Part shown: one piece after another, positions 23,695 through 33,421 of the stretch
Layout of the letters: each line of letters starts with the position of its first letter
Position numbering within the stretch: position 1 is the stretch's first letter
Assembly (NCBI RefSeq): GCF_002929705.1
Contig: NZ_PJIN01000013.1
Span: forward strand, 1-64,000
Direction: 5' to 3'
Length of the DNA stretch: 64,000 nt
Source: Arthrobacter sp. N199823
GTDB taxonomy: Bacteria; Actinomycetota; Actinomycetes; Actinomycetales; Micrococcaceae
Position numbers and translations under genes: made by a program
Notes under the pieces: model-generated
What the model was told of the DNA's origin: nothing
The model's database searches: none
The model's input: the letters and a program-made list of their open reading frames with translations, nothing else

Positions 23695-26600
23695 GTGGCA
23701 ATCAAAAAGACGAAGTACGACATAGACGGCCAAATGAGTTTGGATTCATTGTGGTCAGAGCCAGAGGAGATACGCAATGAACACGCACGGTCAACACGCC
23801 ATGGAAACTATGAAGAACCACGACCCGCTAGCGTTCAATCAGATCCAGAATCCCGAGGAGTACTTTTCGACTTTGGGGAACCAGATCGACGAGCAGATCG
23901 GGGACACGATGGACGCCCTGATTCAGCGGGACACCCAGGGACGATCGACTCTGGAAATTCTGGGAGAACGGAACATGGCCAGGCTGAGAGCACGGGAGCT
24001 GGTGTACCAAGAGATGATCTACTCGTCGTTGCCCCCGGAAGTGGAAGAGATGGAAGACTTCACGCCACTGACAGACGGGACGGACAGCGAACTGGACCAG
24101 TAGAACAGCCAGCAGCAGCGGGCCAGTCGTTCCGACCCACAAGCCAAGACGACTTAGCTCCTTCGGGCCAGAAGGCCCGCTTCGCCGCAAACTATGAGGC
24201 TATTCGGATTGTCCGCTTACTCGAGGCCGAGCAACGTGCAGCAACAGGGGAAGAGCAGCGCAGCTTGGCTAAATGGTCCAGCTGGGGCGCAGTCCCACAA
24301 CTCTTCGACAAAGACGATTGGGCCGAGGAACGGGCCAAGCTCCGAGAGGTCCTGACAGACAAAGAATTCGACGCAGCCTCGCGGACAACGATCAACGCCC
24401 ACTACACAGACGCCGCTATAGTGCGAGAAATGTGGGCAGCAGTCGAACAGCTGGGATTCACCGGGGGAGAGGTCCTAGAACCAGGGTCTGGCTCCGGAAC
24501 ATTCATTGGCATGGCACCGGTCGGGGCACAAATGACCGGCGTCGAGCTTGACCCGATCACGGCAAGCATTGCTCAGGCTCTCTACCCGCAGGCAATGATC
24601 CGCACGGAGTCCTTCGCCGATACCCCCTTGCAGAAGAACTCGTTTGATCTAGCAGTAGGAAACGTCCCCTTCGGTAAGACCCCCCTCTACGACAAAACGT
24701 TCAACCCGAACAATCACTCGATCCACAACCACTTCATCATCAAGTCATTAGAAGCAGTCAAACCTGGTAGCTACGTCGTCGTGTTGTCCTCTAGCTTCAC
24801 CCTTGATGCCGCCAACCCGTCAGCCCGACGGGAAATGAGCGCCATGGCGGACTTGGTAGGAGCAGTCAGGCTGCCCACAGCAGCCCACCGCCGCGCCGCA
24901 GGAACGGATGCCCTCACCGACGTTCTCATGTTCCGCAAGCGGGAACCAGGCCGGGAACCAATCAATACAGAATGGGAAACCGTCGGGCCAGTAATCATTG
25001 ACGGCAAGAACATCAAGATCAACAACTACTACGACACACACCCCCAGAACGTTCTCGGCAAGATCACTGTGGGGAACGGCATGTACGGCGAGGATACTGT
25101 CAAAGTCAAAGCTGACGGAGACCTCTCAACGGTGCCGTCCCTGCTGAGGGAGCGGCTGCAAAACATCACCGGCGAGGCACTGGCTCAGGAGCGGGGCCAC
25201 AACCCCACGCAAACAGCGCCCGGAAAAGAACCGGCAGCTATGTTGAGTGCCAGCAAAGACGCTTGGGATGGGACCATCACTGCGGCACTGGATGGGTCCT
25301 TCACTGTCCAGCAAAACAACCAAGACGTGCCTTTGGATATCCCCAAAACCCACGCAGTAGAACTGCGCGCATTGTTGGGTCTGCGTGACGGCGCGCGATC
25401 GCTGATGGAATTGGAAGCGTCAGACCAGAACGACACCCCTGAAATGGACATCAAAAGGGCTGAACTCCTAGTTGATTACACCAGCTACACCGAGAAGTAT
25501 GGCCCGATAAACCGGTTCACGGCCAGGGAACGTGTAGACAAAGAAACCGGCGAAAGCATCACCACCCGAGTTTCTGCGCCTGCCGTCAAGAAGCTGCAGG
25601 CCCTTGACCCCTTCGGTAGCCTTCCGAGCGCACTAGAGGACTTCAACACCGAGACACAAAAGGCGAAACCAGCCGGACTGCTGCAGCACCGTCAAGTACA
25701 GGTGCGAAAGCCTGTGATGGGCGCGGACACCATTGACGAAGCGTTAGCGATCTGTCTGGACACCTATGGTTCCCCCGACATAGACGTTATAGCCGACCTA
25801 GTAGGTAGCACCGCAGACGAAGCGCGCGAGCAGCTGGGCACGCTTGTCTTTAACGATCCTATGACCCAAGACCTTGTGACCGCACCGGAGTACCTGTCAG
25901 GGAACGTAAGGGCAAAACTCGACGCGGCCAGGGAAGCAGCGAATGAAGATCCGCGGTGGAGCACCAACGTGGAGGCCCTTGAAAAGGTCCAGCCCGTTCC
26001 TGTAGGAATGGACGACGTTGAAGCCCGACTCGGAGCTGTATGGATCAGTATCGAAGACCATCACAAGTTCGTCCGCGAAACACTCAATGACCCCTCAGCG
26101 AGGGTTACCAGTGTTGGTAGCGGCATCTGGCGCGTCAAGGCAGATCGTGGCACATTGAAGGCCACCAGTGAGTGGGGCACACACCGCAGGCCCGCACCGG
26201 ACCTGCTGCAAAGCATTCTGGAACAAAAAAGTATTCAAGTCACCGATAAGGACGACGAAGGCAAACAGGTTGCCAACCTCGAAGAAACCGAAGCAGCCCA
26301 AGAGGCAGCGAACCAGCTGCAGGAACGCTTCGCAGAGTGGGTCTGGGAAGAACCGGAACGAGCCACCCGCCTCATTGGCGAGTACAACCGCCGATTCAAT
26401 TCAATTGCCTTGCGTGACTACAGCCAGGAAGGCGAACGCCTATCCCTTCCAGGGCTGGCAGCATCATTTAAACCTCACCCACATCAGCGCACAGCAGTGG
26501 CGAGAATTGTTTCAGAACCTGCTGTAGGCCTGTTCCATGAGGTAGGTGCCGGGAAGACCGCTGAAATGGTCATGGGCGCGATGGAACTTAAACGACTGGG

Positions 26601-29232
26601 CATGGCCACCAAACCCATGATCGTGGTGCCTAACCACATGCTGGAGCAGTTCACCCGTGAGTGGCTGGAACTGTACCCCCAGGCACGTTTGCTCTCTGCC
26701 GGTAGTGACGACATCAAGACCAGTGGAACGAATAGCAGTGCGCGCCGGCTCTTTGTCTCACGTGCCGCAGCGAACGATTGGGACGGCATTATCATCACCC
26801 AAACTGCTTTCAAGAGCATTGGGGTGAAGGCCGAAACGATCGAGGCGTATCAGCATACTTTGATCAAAGACGTGCGCGAGACGATCACCAACGCCATGGA
26901 TTCTGGCGAGGATCGAACGACGGTGAAGAAGCTGGAGACGAAGCTCCAGGCCGAAGAAGAACGTATGAAAAAGCTCATGGACACGGCCCCCGATCCGGGA
27001 CTGACGTTCGAAGACATGGGCGTGGACTACCTCTTCGTTGATGAGGCTCACGACTTCAAGAACCTTCGCACGGTAACCAATATTAAGGGTGCCGAGATTG
27101 GCGGCTCCATCCGCGCCACTGACATGCACCTGAAACTTGAATACTTGCGCGCCACTCACGGTGAACGCGTAGCGACCATGGCCACCGGAACACCCATCGC
27201 CAATAGCCTCACCGAGGCCCATGTGATGCAGCGTTACCTTCGTCCGGACCTGTTGAGGGATGCAGGGGTGGAGAACTTCGATATTTGGGGTGCCACGTTC
27301 GGGGAGACCGTTACCGCCATTGAGATGGACGCGGGCGGCCGCTTGAAGAACAAGGCCCGGTTCTCCAAGTTCAAGAACGTCCCGGAAATGCTACGCACAT
27401 TCCATGTCTTTGCTGACGTGAAACTCTCCGAAGACCTAAACCTTGCAACCCCTGATCTAGTGAAACGAGCTAAAGATGGGGAACGTCAACCCGACTTGGT
27501 TTTGATTCCCCAACCTCCTGAACTAGCCGAGTACATGGAGGTTCTGGGGCGCCGGTTAGACAACCTCAAGGGCTGGGCGCAAAAAGGAGAAGACAACGCC
27601 CTATCCGTCTACGGAGACGGGCGAAAGGCTGCCCTTGATCTACGCATGGTGGGCATCGAACCGCAGTCGGAGACGAAGATTGATCGTGTTGTGGCGAACA
27701 CCCTTAAAGTCTGGGAAGAGAACCGCGACAACCAGTATGAAACAGAGTTCGATTCAGGGGTGATCTCCGAACAAAGGGGAGCGCTACAGATCATCTTCAG
27801 CGACATGAGTACGCCTTCAAAGGACAAGGGACCGGATGGAAAACCAGTCTGGACGGCCTACCAGCAGATCAAGGATCAGCTCGTTGCAGGTGGTATTCAA
27901 GCCGACCAGGTGAAGTTCATCCATGACTTCCCTAAAGCCGAACAAAAGGCTGCGCTTTTTGACCAGTGCCGCAGCGGAGATGTTGCTGTTCTGTTGGGAT
28001 CCACGGCCATGATGGGCACCGGCACGAACATCCAACTACGTGCCAAGGCCATTCACCATGTGACTTGTCCATGGCGGCCTGCCGACTTGACGCAACGCGA
28101 CGGACGCATCATTCGTCAGGGCAACGCCAACGATGAAGTGCACAACTTCCAATACGCGACCGTCGGCAGCTACGACAGCGCGGCATGGGATGGCATTCAG
28201 CGTAAAGCCACTATGATCAACCAGGTGCTGCGCGGACGGCTCGATATTCGCGAGCTGGAAGACGTGGGAGACCTTGCCCTCAACGCGGCACAGATCAAAG
28301 CCGCCACCAGCGGTAATCCGCTAGTGATGGAAAAGATCGAAGCGGACGCGGCCCGAACGAAGTTGGAAAGACTTAAACGGGCGTTCGAAAAAAACCAAAG
28401 CTCGCTCACGTGGTCCCGAGGATCAGCTGTTACGTCCATGGGTATGGCGGAGAAGAAACTGCCAGCGGTACTTGCCGCGATCCCTACCGTTAGATCCACA
28501 CAGGGTGAAGGGTTCACAATGACCTTTGCCGACAACAGGACAGTAGATAAGCGTGCGGATGCCGTAGCCGGCATCTACGACTGGGTAAAGATAAACGTTC
28601 CCGAGTACGGGAACTTTGCCAACAGACAACACGACTACGGAACCATGGCGACTCTTGGTGGGCAAGAATTGGTGGTTTCAAACGCAGCCACCCAGTCACG
28701 ACTCGGTTCATATCAAGACCTACTAATCCAAGTGAAAGGGTTACCTGACACAGCGACACTTGTCAGCCGTAACGAAGTGATGGAGGCCGGTACCGGACTC
28801 GTAACCAGGCTAGAGAACAAGGTTGCTTCCCTGCCAGAAATCGCGGACAAGTTGCAGCGGCTCATTGCAGATAAGCAGCTCGTCATCATCGAAACAGATG
28901 CGCAGATGGCCCGACCATTCAAGTACGAAGACAAACTTGTTCAAGCGAGGCAAACAAGCAAGGACCTGGATGCAAAACTCAAAGCGTCCATGGAACCAGG
29001 GAAGGTCAAAGTGCAAGACAAGGCCCCCACCAGCACAGGTCTTGAATCAGGGAAGCCGTTTGAGTCACTAGACCCTGAGTTGCAAGCACTCAAAAAGCAA
29101 ATGGCATCCGACTTCCCTTTTGCTCCAGGATCACGCGGTCAGGGGATCCCTTCAACGAAACCAGGTAGTCAAATGGAGGCGAGATCAACCATAAAAGCTT
29201 CCAAAAGGGATGCGAAATTCGAGGGACGATAG
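23695..29232 (+). CDS. DarB-like DNA methylase-helicase, 1845 residues
   Basis: A giant cytoplasmic protein joining an N6-adenine-methylase-like domain (VLEPGSGSGTF from residue 260; NVPFG at 323-327 in place of NPPF/Y) with a SNF2/DEAH-type helicase (GAGKT at 951-955, DEAH at 1116-1119, QRDGRIIRQG at 1467-1476). The architecture is that of phage P1 DarB and large plasmid antirestriction proteins thought to shield incoming DNA. GTG start at 23695 has AGGGGA nearby. No in-frame start lies between 23777 and the conserved FRPTSQDDLAPSGQKARFAA, so residues about 30-140 are encoded by the same DNA as the gene at 23777-24103 and look like translated shadow sequence (acidic, Gly/Arg-rich, low GC at third positions). 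Position just before the mob region fits early expression in a new host. Confidence 0.85.
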   Translation: MAIKKTKYDIDGQMSLDSLWSEPEEIRNEHARSTRHGNYEEPRPASVQSDPESRGVLFDFGEPDRRADRGHDGRPDSAGHPGTIDSGNSGRTEHGQAESTGAGVPRDDLLVVAPGSGRDGRLHATDRRDGQRTGPVEQPAAAGQSFRPTSQDDLAPSGQKARFAANYEAIRIVRLLEAEQRAATGEEQRSLAKWSSWGAVPQLFDKDDWAEERAKLREVLTDKEFDAASRTTINAHYTDAAIVREMWAAVEQLGFTGGEVLEPGSGSGTFIGMAPVGAQMTGVELDPITASIAQALYPQAMIRTESFADTPLQKNSFDLAVGNVPFGKTPLYDKTFNPNNHSIHNHFIIKSLEAVKPGSYVVVLSSSFTLDAANPSARREMSAMADLVGAVRLPTAAHRRAAGTDALTDVLMFRKREPGREPINTEWETVGPVIIDGKNIKINNYYDTHPQNVLGKITVGNGMYGEDTVKVKADGDLSTVPSLLRERLQNITGEALAQERGHNPTQTAPGKEPAAMLSASKDAWDGTITAALDGSFTVQQNNQDVPLDIPKTHAVELRALLGLRDGARSLMELEASDQNDTPEMDIKRAELLVDYTSYTEKYGPINRFTARERVDKETGESITTRVSAPAVKKLQALDPFGSLPSALEDFNTETQKAKPAGLLQHRQVQVRKPVMGADTIDEALAICLDTYGSPDIDVIADLVGSTADEAREQLGTLVFNDPMTQDLVTAPEYLSGNVRAKLDAAREAANEDPRWSTNVEALEKVQPVPVGMDDVEARLGAVWISIEDHHKFVRETLNDPSARVTSVGSGIWRVKADRGTLKATSEWGTHRRPAPDLLQSILEQKSIQVTDKDDEGKQVANLEETEAAQEAANQLQERFAEWVWEEPERATRLIGEYNRRFNSIALRDYSQEGERLSLPGLAASFKPHPHQRTAVARIVSEPAVGLFHEVGAGKTAEMVMGAMELKRLGMATKPMIVVPNHMLEQFTREWLELYPQARLLSAGSDDIKTSGTNSSARRLFVSRAAANDWDGIIITQTAFKSIGVKAETIEAYQHTLIKDVRETITNAMDSGEDRTTVKKLETKLQAEEERMKKLMDTAPDPGLTFEDMGVDYLFVDEAHDFKNLRTVTNIKGAEIGGSIRATDMHLKLEYLRATHGERVATMATGTPIANSLTEAHVMQRYLRPDLLRDAGVENFDIWGATFGETVTAIEMDAGGRLKNKARFSKFKNVPEMLRTFHVFADVKLSEDLNLATPDLVKRAKDGERQPDLVLIPQPPELAEYMEVLGRRLDNLKGWAQKGEDNALSVYGDGRKAALDLRMVGIEPQSETKIDRVVANTLKVWEENRDNQYETEFDSGVISEQRGALQIIFSDMSTPSKDKGPDGKPVWTAYQQIKDQLVAGGIQADQVKFIHDFPKAEQKAALFDQCRSGDVAVLLGSTAMMGTGTNIQLRAKAIHHVTCPWRPADLTQRDGRIIRQGNANDEVHNFQYATVGSYDSAAWDGIQRKATMINQVLRGRLDIRELEDVGDLALNAAQIKAATSGNPLVMEKIEADAARTKLERLKRAFEKNQSSLTWSRGSAVTSMGMAEKKLPAVLAAIPTVRSTQGEGFTMTFADNRTVDKRADAVAGIYDWVKINVPEYGNFANRQHDYGTMATLGGQELVVSNAATQSRLGSYQDLLIQVKGLPDTATLVSRNEVMEAGTGLVTRLENKVASLPEIADKLQRLIADKQLVIIETDAQMARPFKYEDKLVQARQTSKDLDAKLKASMEPGKVKVQDKAPTSTGLESGKPFESLDPELQALKKQMASDFPFAPGSRGQGIPSTKPGSQMEARSTIKASKRDAKFEGR
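23777..24103 (+). CDS. 108-residue protein embedded in the DarB-like gene (+1 frame)
   Basis: Begins MNTHGQHAMETMKNHDPLAF and continues IQNPEEYFSTLGNQIDEQIG and MARLRARELVYQEMIYSSLP. The pattern (M..HG..A..HW......Y..I.DPE.FF..LGE......) is familiar from small proteins encoded next to large methylase-helicases on actinobacterial plasmids. GAGGAG lies 7 bases before the ATG. Third codon positions here are mostly G or C, unlike those of the overlapping long frame, so this is the frame under selection over 327 bp. Function unknown; possibly a partner of the methylase-helicase. Confidence 0.7.
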   Translation: MNTHGQHAMETMKNHDPLAFNQIQNPEEYFSTLGNQIDEQIGDTMDALIQRDTQGRSTLEILGERNMARLRARELVYQEMIYSSLPPEVEEMEDFTPLTDGTDSELDQ

Positions 29233-29324
29233 GACTTGCGTGAGCCCGAAAATGAAAATCAACCATTATTGGTTGACGTAATATCAATTTTCGGAGGAAT
29301 TTACAGGGGTACCAAAGGCGTAGG

Positions 29325-30629
29325 TTATTCGGGTTGGTTGATGAATCTTCCGGTGCTCAATCTAAGGGAAGCGCGGGCTTCGACCGCAGTGAGCGAGTCA
29401 GAGGCAACTTTCGACAGAAGGCCGAATAGCTGAGTCGTGTCTACGACAAGTCCTGAATTGCCTTCAGCGAAAGCTCTCACATCCTCGTCCTTGCCGTTGA
29501 GCACAGGCTGTCGCTCGCTTGGGTCACGGTTCATGAACTGATTGACTACATACCAGTTCGCGGAAGGTGGTTTCCCATTGGCCAGAACGTAACGGTTGTT
29601 GAATCGAATGAACTGAGAAATAGCTGCTGTGGTTGCACCCTTTGAGTACCCCTTTACCTCAACGAGCGCCACCCATCCCGGCGCCTCTGGGTCAGTTACT
29701 CGAAGGTCTTCCAAATCATCACCAGGATCAGCGATTTGATCTCTGTCTTCGACAATGAAACCAATCTCACTGAGACACCTAGCAACAGCATTCTTAAGTG
29801 TTTCGGACTGGCTCGTTAGCAACGCTCGTTCATAGTTATCTGCTTCCTCGGCTGCCGCTTGAAGAGCAGATTCCAAGTCGCGGACAACCTCTATGTGGTC
29901 TCTCCTGACGACAGCGAATTTGGCCTTGGCATTGTCAATCTCACGATGGATTCGTTGTTCAGCTGAGTTCATCCAGTCTGGGTTCTGTGACCAGCTTGGG
30001 TTCCCGGGGAAGCGACTCGGATTTATCTCATGCCACTCAGCAATTGCACCCTTGATCCAAGGGATTGGGTCCGAGATATCGGATGGGAGAAGCCAAGCTT
30101 CTGACGTAGTTGACCGCTTGTATCGTCCCGCTAAGACTTGGTTGTCGCCACTCAATATGAATGGGTCGATATCTGGTCCCGGTTCTGCATTGGCAGGTAT
30201 GAATCGGTGAGCTGCGGACCACAGGGCAAAGTAGGTGTGGTCCGTGCGCGTCCTAAATATTGGCTCTAGATGCTCGTGGGTCAGACGCCCGATGCGTTCA
30301 GGGAGAGAGTTTACTCGCTGCAACTCCTGCGAGACACTGCCGTGTCGGCTTCGAACCTCTGATTTCCAGGGTGAACGCCAATCAAGTGTCTGTGGGTTAT
30401 CGCTGTCCGGTGCGATGTATATAACGCACAGATCAGTACTTACGTCCATGTAAGGACGGTCAGTTACAACAAGATCCCACTCAGCCTGCCGGACGTTGTG
30501 GATGCCGTAGGTATGCGAGACAGTCGGAGCGAAAGCTTTGATCTGGTCAACTAAGGAAGCAAGGTGCGGACTCCCCAGCACGAGAATTCGTGGACGAGGT
30601 GACGTATTGATTAGTGCGGTTTCAGTCAT
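29325..30629 (-). CDS. Hypothetical protein with possible PD-(D/E)XK nuclease domain
   Basis: 434 residues. The N-terminal 110 residues form an alpha/beta domain (RILVLGSPHLASLVDQIKAF, DLVVTDRPY, LCVIYIAP). A coiled-coil stretch (residues about 245-290) leads to a C-terminal domain with LSEIGFIVEDRD, DDLEDLRV and GWVALVEVKGYSKG, an acidic residue followed by ExK as in restriction-endonuclease-like folds. The gene is convergent with the DarB-like gene and AT-richer than it. I do not recognise the family as a whole. A role in phage or plasmid defence would fit position and fold but is inference. Confidence 0.6.
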   Translation of the reverse strand: MTETALINTSPRPRILVLGSPHLASLVDQIKAFAPTVSHTYGIHNVRQAEWDLVVTDRPYMDVSTDLCVIYIAPDSDNPQTLDWRSPWKSEVRSRHGSVSQELQRVNSLPERIGRLTHEHLEPIFRTRTDHTYFALWSAAHRFIPANAEPGPDIDPFILSGDNQVLAGRYKRSTTSEAWLLPSDISDPIPWIKGAIAEWHEINPSRFPGNPSWSQNPDWMNSAEQRIHREIDNAKAKFAVVRRDHIEVVRDLESALQAAAEEADNYERALLTSQSETLKNAVARCLSEIGFIVEDRDQIADPGDDLEDLRVTDPEAPGWVALVEVKGYSKGATTAAISQFIRFNNRYVLANGKPPSANWYVVNQFMNRDPSERQPVLNGKDEDVRAFAEGNSGLVVDTTQLFGLLSKVASDSLTAVEARASLRLSTGRFINQPE

Positions 30630-30890
30630 GCTCTGTCCTTGAATGGGTACATGGTAACGATTGAAAGGTTAGGGGGTCATCCAGCTCATGAAGCTACATT
30701 TTAGGGTCATCATCATGACGGAACACCTACGGAGGCTGTACATGGCCGCTGCTCTCCCGAGGTGACCTCTTAAAGTGTCGGTGCCGTGGCGGTTGTGTGC
30801 AGCCGGTCAGCTGGTCCCTGTCGTCCACCTGTGTGCAGGAAAAGACCGAAGGATTAATCTTTTGCTGTGCACCTGTGGGCGAGAGGCAAC

Positions 30891-31205
30891 CTAGTGGTGA
30901 GCCACGTTATCTGCGGACGGCTCCGGCTGCGGTGTAGCGGCCGTCTTGCGTGTAGCGCGCTTACGCACGCGCAGCTTCTTTTCCGGCTCGGGTAGGCCAG
31001 AGGCGCGCAGCTCGTCGGCCGTCCATCCCGCACTAATCGCGGCTTGGTACTGGCGTGCGTCTTCGTTTTCGGCTAGGTCGAGTGCTTCGCGTGCGTCCGC
31101 CACTACCTGGCGAGTTTTCACCAGGGCGCGTACCGAGTCCATGCGGCTGTTGAGTCGCTGCTGTAGTTCGTGTTCGATCTTCTGCGCATCAATTTGAGTA
31201 GCCAT
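30891..31205 (-). CDS. Small hypothetical protein near the mob region
   Basis: 104 residues, highly helical (KIEHELQQRLNSRMDSVRAL, ALVKTRQVVADAREALDLAE), followed by AGWTADELRASGLPEPEKKL and a basic, disordered tail RVRKRATRKTAATPQPEP. The tail could bind DNA. It is transcribed away from the putative oriT and sits on the other side of it from mobC. Recurrent in this position on related plasmids as far as I recall; function unknown. Confidence 0.6.
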   Translation of the reverse strand: MATQIDAQKIEHELQQRLNSRMDSVRALVKTRQVVADAREALDLAENEDARQYQAAISAGWTADELRASGLPEPEKKLRVRKRATRKTAATPQPEPSADNVAHH

Positions 31206-31336
31206 GGCACCGAGTCTAGTGCAGCAGGTTCTCAGCCCGCTAGGGCGTCGAAAAGAAGAAGCACGGCGAAGCCTTTCACTCCCCTTCTACGGAGGCGAGT
31301 TTTCCGCATGATGTGACCAGACGGAGCAAGCTATAC

Positions 31337-31419
31337 ACTTATGGGCCATAAGTGGGCTTGCACCTCGACTTCGTGTCGAGGATGCGTCACACTGGAAGTG
31401 TGATCCCGGAGAATCCGGG
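31337..31419 (+). other. oriT: Putative oriT: cluster of four hairpins before mobC
   Basis: Four inverted repeats in 83 bp: ACTTATGGGCCATAAGT (31337-31353), CCTCGAC/GTCGAGG (31363-31381), CACACT/AGTGTG (31388-31402) and CCCGGA/TCCGGG (31405-31419). The first is followed by GGGCTTGC; together TAAGTGGGCTTGC loosely recalls the TAAGTGCGCCCT nic region of MOBQ plasmids. Location directly upstream of mobC and the relaxase supports an origin of transfer; the nick site itself is not certain. Confidence 0.55.
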
Positions 31420-31452
31420 GCGCTGCGCTGGGCATGGAAAGGCGGTAAGTCA

Positions 31453-31845
31453 ATGGCTGAAGAACTGAGTTCCAGCCGTCGTTTGAGCCGTCGTCGCCGT
31501 GCGAACATTGACGGTCAAACGCAGTACGTACGGGTGTCCATGTCGGAGCAGGAACGCACCCGCCTCTACGTACTGGAAGAACAGACCGGCCGCAGCCCGT
31601 CAGAAATCCTGGTCAGTGCCGCCCTGTACGCCAAGTCGGCCGAGTCATTGGCCGAACGCCGCGCTCTAGCTACGGAGTTTATGGCAGCTCGTCGCTACCT
31701 GGCCGCGCTGTCCAACAACGTGAACCAGCTCGCCAAGCAGGCCAATGCTACCGATGAGTTCCCCGATGAAGCACGGGCCGCACTGCGACGGGTCCGCGAC
31801 ATAGCGGAGCGGATGAACGGCATGGTTGACAGGCTGGCCGGCTAA
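31453..31845 (+). CDS. mobC: MobC-like mobilisation accessory protein
   Basis: 130 residues: a basic start (SSRRLSRRRRANIDG), a ribbon-helix-helix-like segment QYVRVSMSEQERTRLYVLEE, then FMAARRYLAALSNNVNQLAK QAN, the 'L...NN.NQLA...N' signature of MobC. These proteins bind oriT and open the DNA for the relaxase. The stop overlaps the relaxase start by one base (TAATG), showing coupling. AAAGGCGG precedes the ATG. Confidence 0.85.
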   Translation: MAEELSSSRRLSRRRRANIDGQTQYVRVSMSEQERTRLYVLEEQTGRSPSEILVSAALYAKSAESLAERRALATEFMAARRYLAALSNNVNQLAKQANATDEFPDEARAALRRVRDIAERMNGMVDRLAG

Positions 31846-33404
31846 TGATCCCTAACATCACAAAGGGTGACCGCATGGCCGGTCTGCTGGTCTATCTGGC
31901 AGGCCCTGGCCGCGCCAACGAACACACCGACCCTCACTTGGTGACCGGCTCCGCACCGATCATGGCGTGGCACAACGACGACGAGCTGGGACGCGACGCC
32001 GCCCTTTCCGTAGCTCATGAACTGGACCAGGCTAGGAACATCCTGGGCGTTGAGGTTAAGGGCGGACACGTATGGCATTGCTCGCTCAGCCTGCGCGCCG
32101 AGGAAGGCGACCTTACCGACCAGAAGTGGGCGGAGATTGCCAACGACTTCATGGACGAGATGGGGTTCACTGAGGCAAGCGGCAGAGCGCCAGTTTCATG
32201 GGTTGCCGTTCGCCACGGCCACAGCAAGGCTGGCAATGACCATATCCATATTGCTGCTTCAATGGTGCGTGAGGACGGCACTAAATGGAGTTGCCACCTT
32301 GACTTCAAAAGGGCACAAGAAACGGCCCGATCACTGGAAAAGAAGTACGGTCTAGAAGAACTTTCTCCCGTTTACGCCATGCGCGGCCTGCGCCCTGGCG
32401 AACGTGAAGCCGCCGAACGCCGAGGGTCACCAGAACCAGAACGCCGTTCGCTGGCCCGTAAGGTTCGAGCCTGCGCCACGGCAACGGAAGATGAGGCAGA
32501 GTTTGTGCGTCGGTTCCGCCGCACGGGTGCCATGATCAAACCGCGTTACGCAGCTGGCCGCGACGACGTAGTCGTTGGCTACTCTGTAGCAGAACGTCCC
32601 CCCAAAGGTGTGCGCCCTGTCTGGTACGGAGGCGGACACCTTGCCAAGGACTTGACCCTGCCGAAACTGCGCAACGACTGGAACGACAGCCCACAACTGG
32701 CCACGGAGGCAGTGGCAGAGTGGGGAGCCGCAGCACGAGGCCGCCGCCCGGTCAACGTCGGACGGGAAGCCAACGAGCCAGACCCTCAAATGTGGGAACG
32801 GTACAGCAATGAAGTTGCGCAGCTGCGCGAGAGCTTGCGCAACGTTCCGTTGGACGATCACGCGACCTGGGCACACGTGGCCCGGGAAACGTCCGGCGCT
32901 TTTGCCGCCTGGTCAACAGCCACCGAGGTCACACCCGGCCCGTTGGCAGCAGCGGCCGATGAACTTTCTAAAACTGCCCAACTGCGCCGCTACCCAGTAC
33001 GTCCAATCAAGAGCGTCGGACCGTCCGCACGCGGGGCCTCCATGATCCTCATGGCTGCAACCATGGGCGGACAGGGAACCGCTGCCCAAGCAATCATGCT
33101 GCGCCAGCTCCTAAACGTATCCAAGGCCGTCCACGACATGCACAAGGCATCCAACGACTTGCGCCGAGCCCGCCAGATCAGCGAGCTTGTTAAGACACAG
33201 CTAAGCCAGGTCGCAGCCACACTGCCGAGCATTAATGTTCCATCACCGGCCATTGACAACGAAGCAGCAGCAGCCGTCCGCATGAGCGCCGCCGGGGAAG
33301 CGCCGGCCCGAGTTGCTGGCTCCGTAGTGCCGCCCAAGTACGAACAGGCACTTACCCCCGTAACCACCCGCGGCGGGGCCACCCGCCCGGACATTGAGAG
33401 ATAG
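31845..33404 (+). CDS. mobA: Relaxase (MobA/VirD2-type mobilisation nuclease)
   Basis: 519 residues. The N-terminal relaxase domain starts MIPNITKGDRMAGLLVYLAG, with Y17 as candidate nucleophile, and has the metal-binding histidines H124, H126, H133 and H135 in VRHGHSKAGNDHIHI. It would nick oriT and pilot the strand. The C-terminal half is helical, without a helicase or primase motif. It lies in an operon mobC-mobA-coiled-coil protein. The coupling protein and secretion genes are encoded 9 kb away on the other strand. Confidence 0.9.
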   Translation: MIPNITKGDRMAGLLVYLAGPGRANEHTDPHLVTGSAPIMAWHNDDELGRDAALSVAHELDQARNILGVEVKGGHVWHCSLSLRAEEGDLTDQKWAEIANDFMDEMGFTEASGRAPVSWVAVRHGHSKAGNDHIHIAASMVREDGTKWSCHLDFKRAQETARSLEKKYGLEELSPVYAMRGLRPGEREAAERRGSPEPERRSLARKVRACATATEDEAEFVRRFRRTGAMIKPRYAAGRDDVVVGYSVAERPPKGVRPVWYGGGHLAKDLTLPKLRNDWNDSPQLATEAVAEWGAAARGRRPVNVGREANEPDPQMWERYSNEVAQLRESLRNVPLDDHATWAHVARETSGAFAAWSTATEVTPGPLAAAADELSKTAQLRRYPVRPIKSVGPSARGASMILMAATMGGQGTAAQAIMLRQLLNVSKAVHDMHKASNDLRRARQISELVKTQLSQVAATLPSINVPSPAIDNEAAAAVRMSAAGEAPARVAGSVVPPKYEQALTPVTTRGGATRPDIER

Positions 33405-33421
33405 CAGGAGGAGGCAAGACC

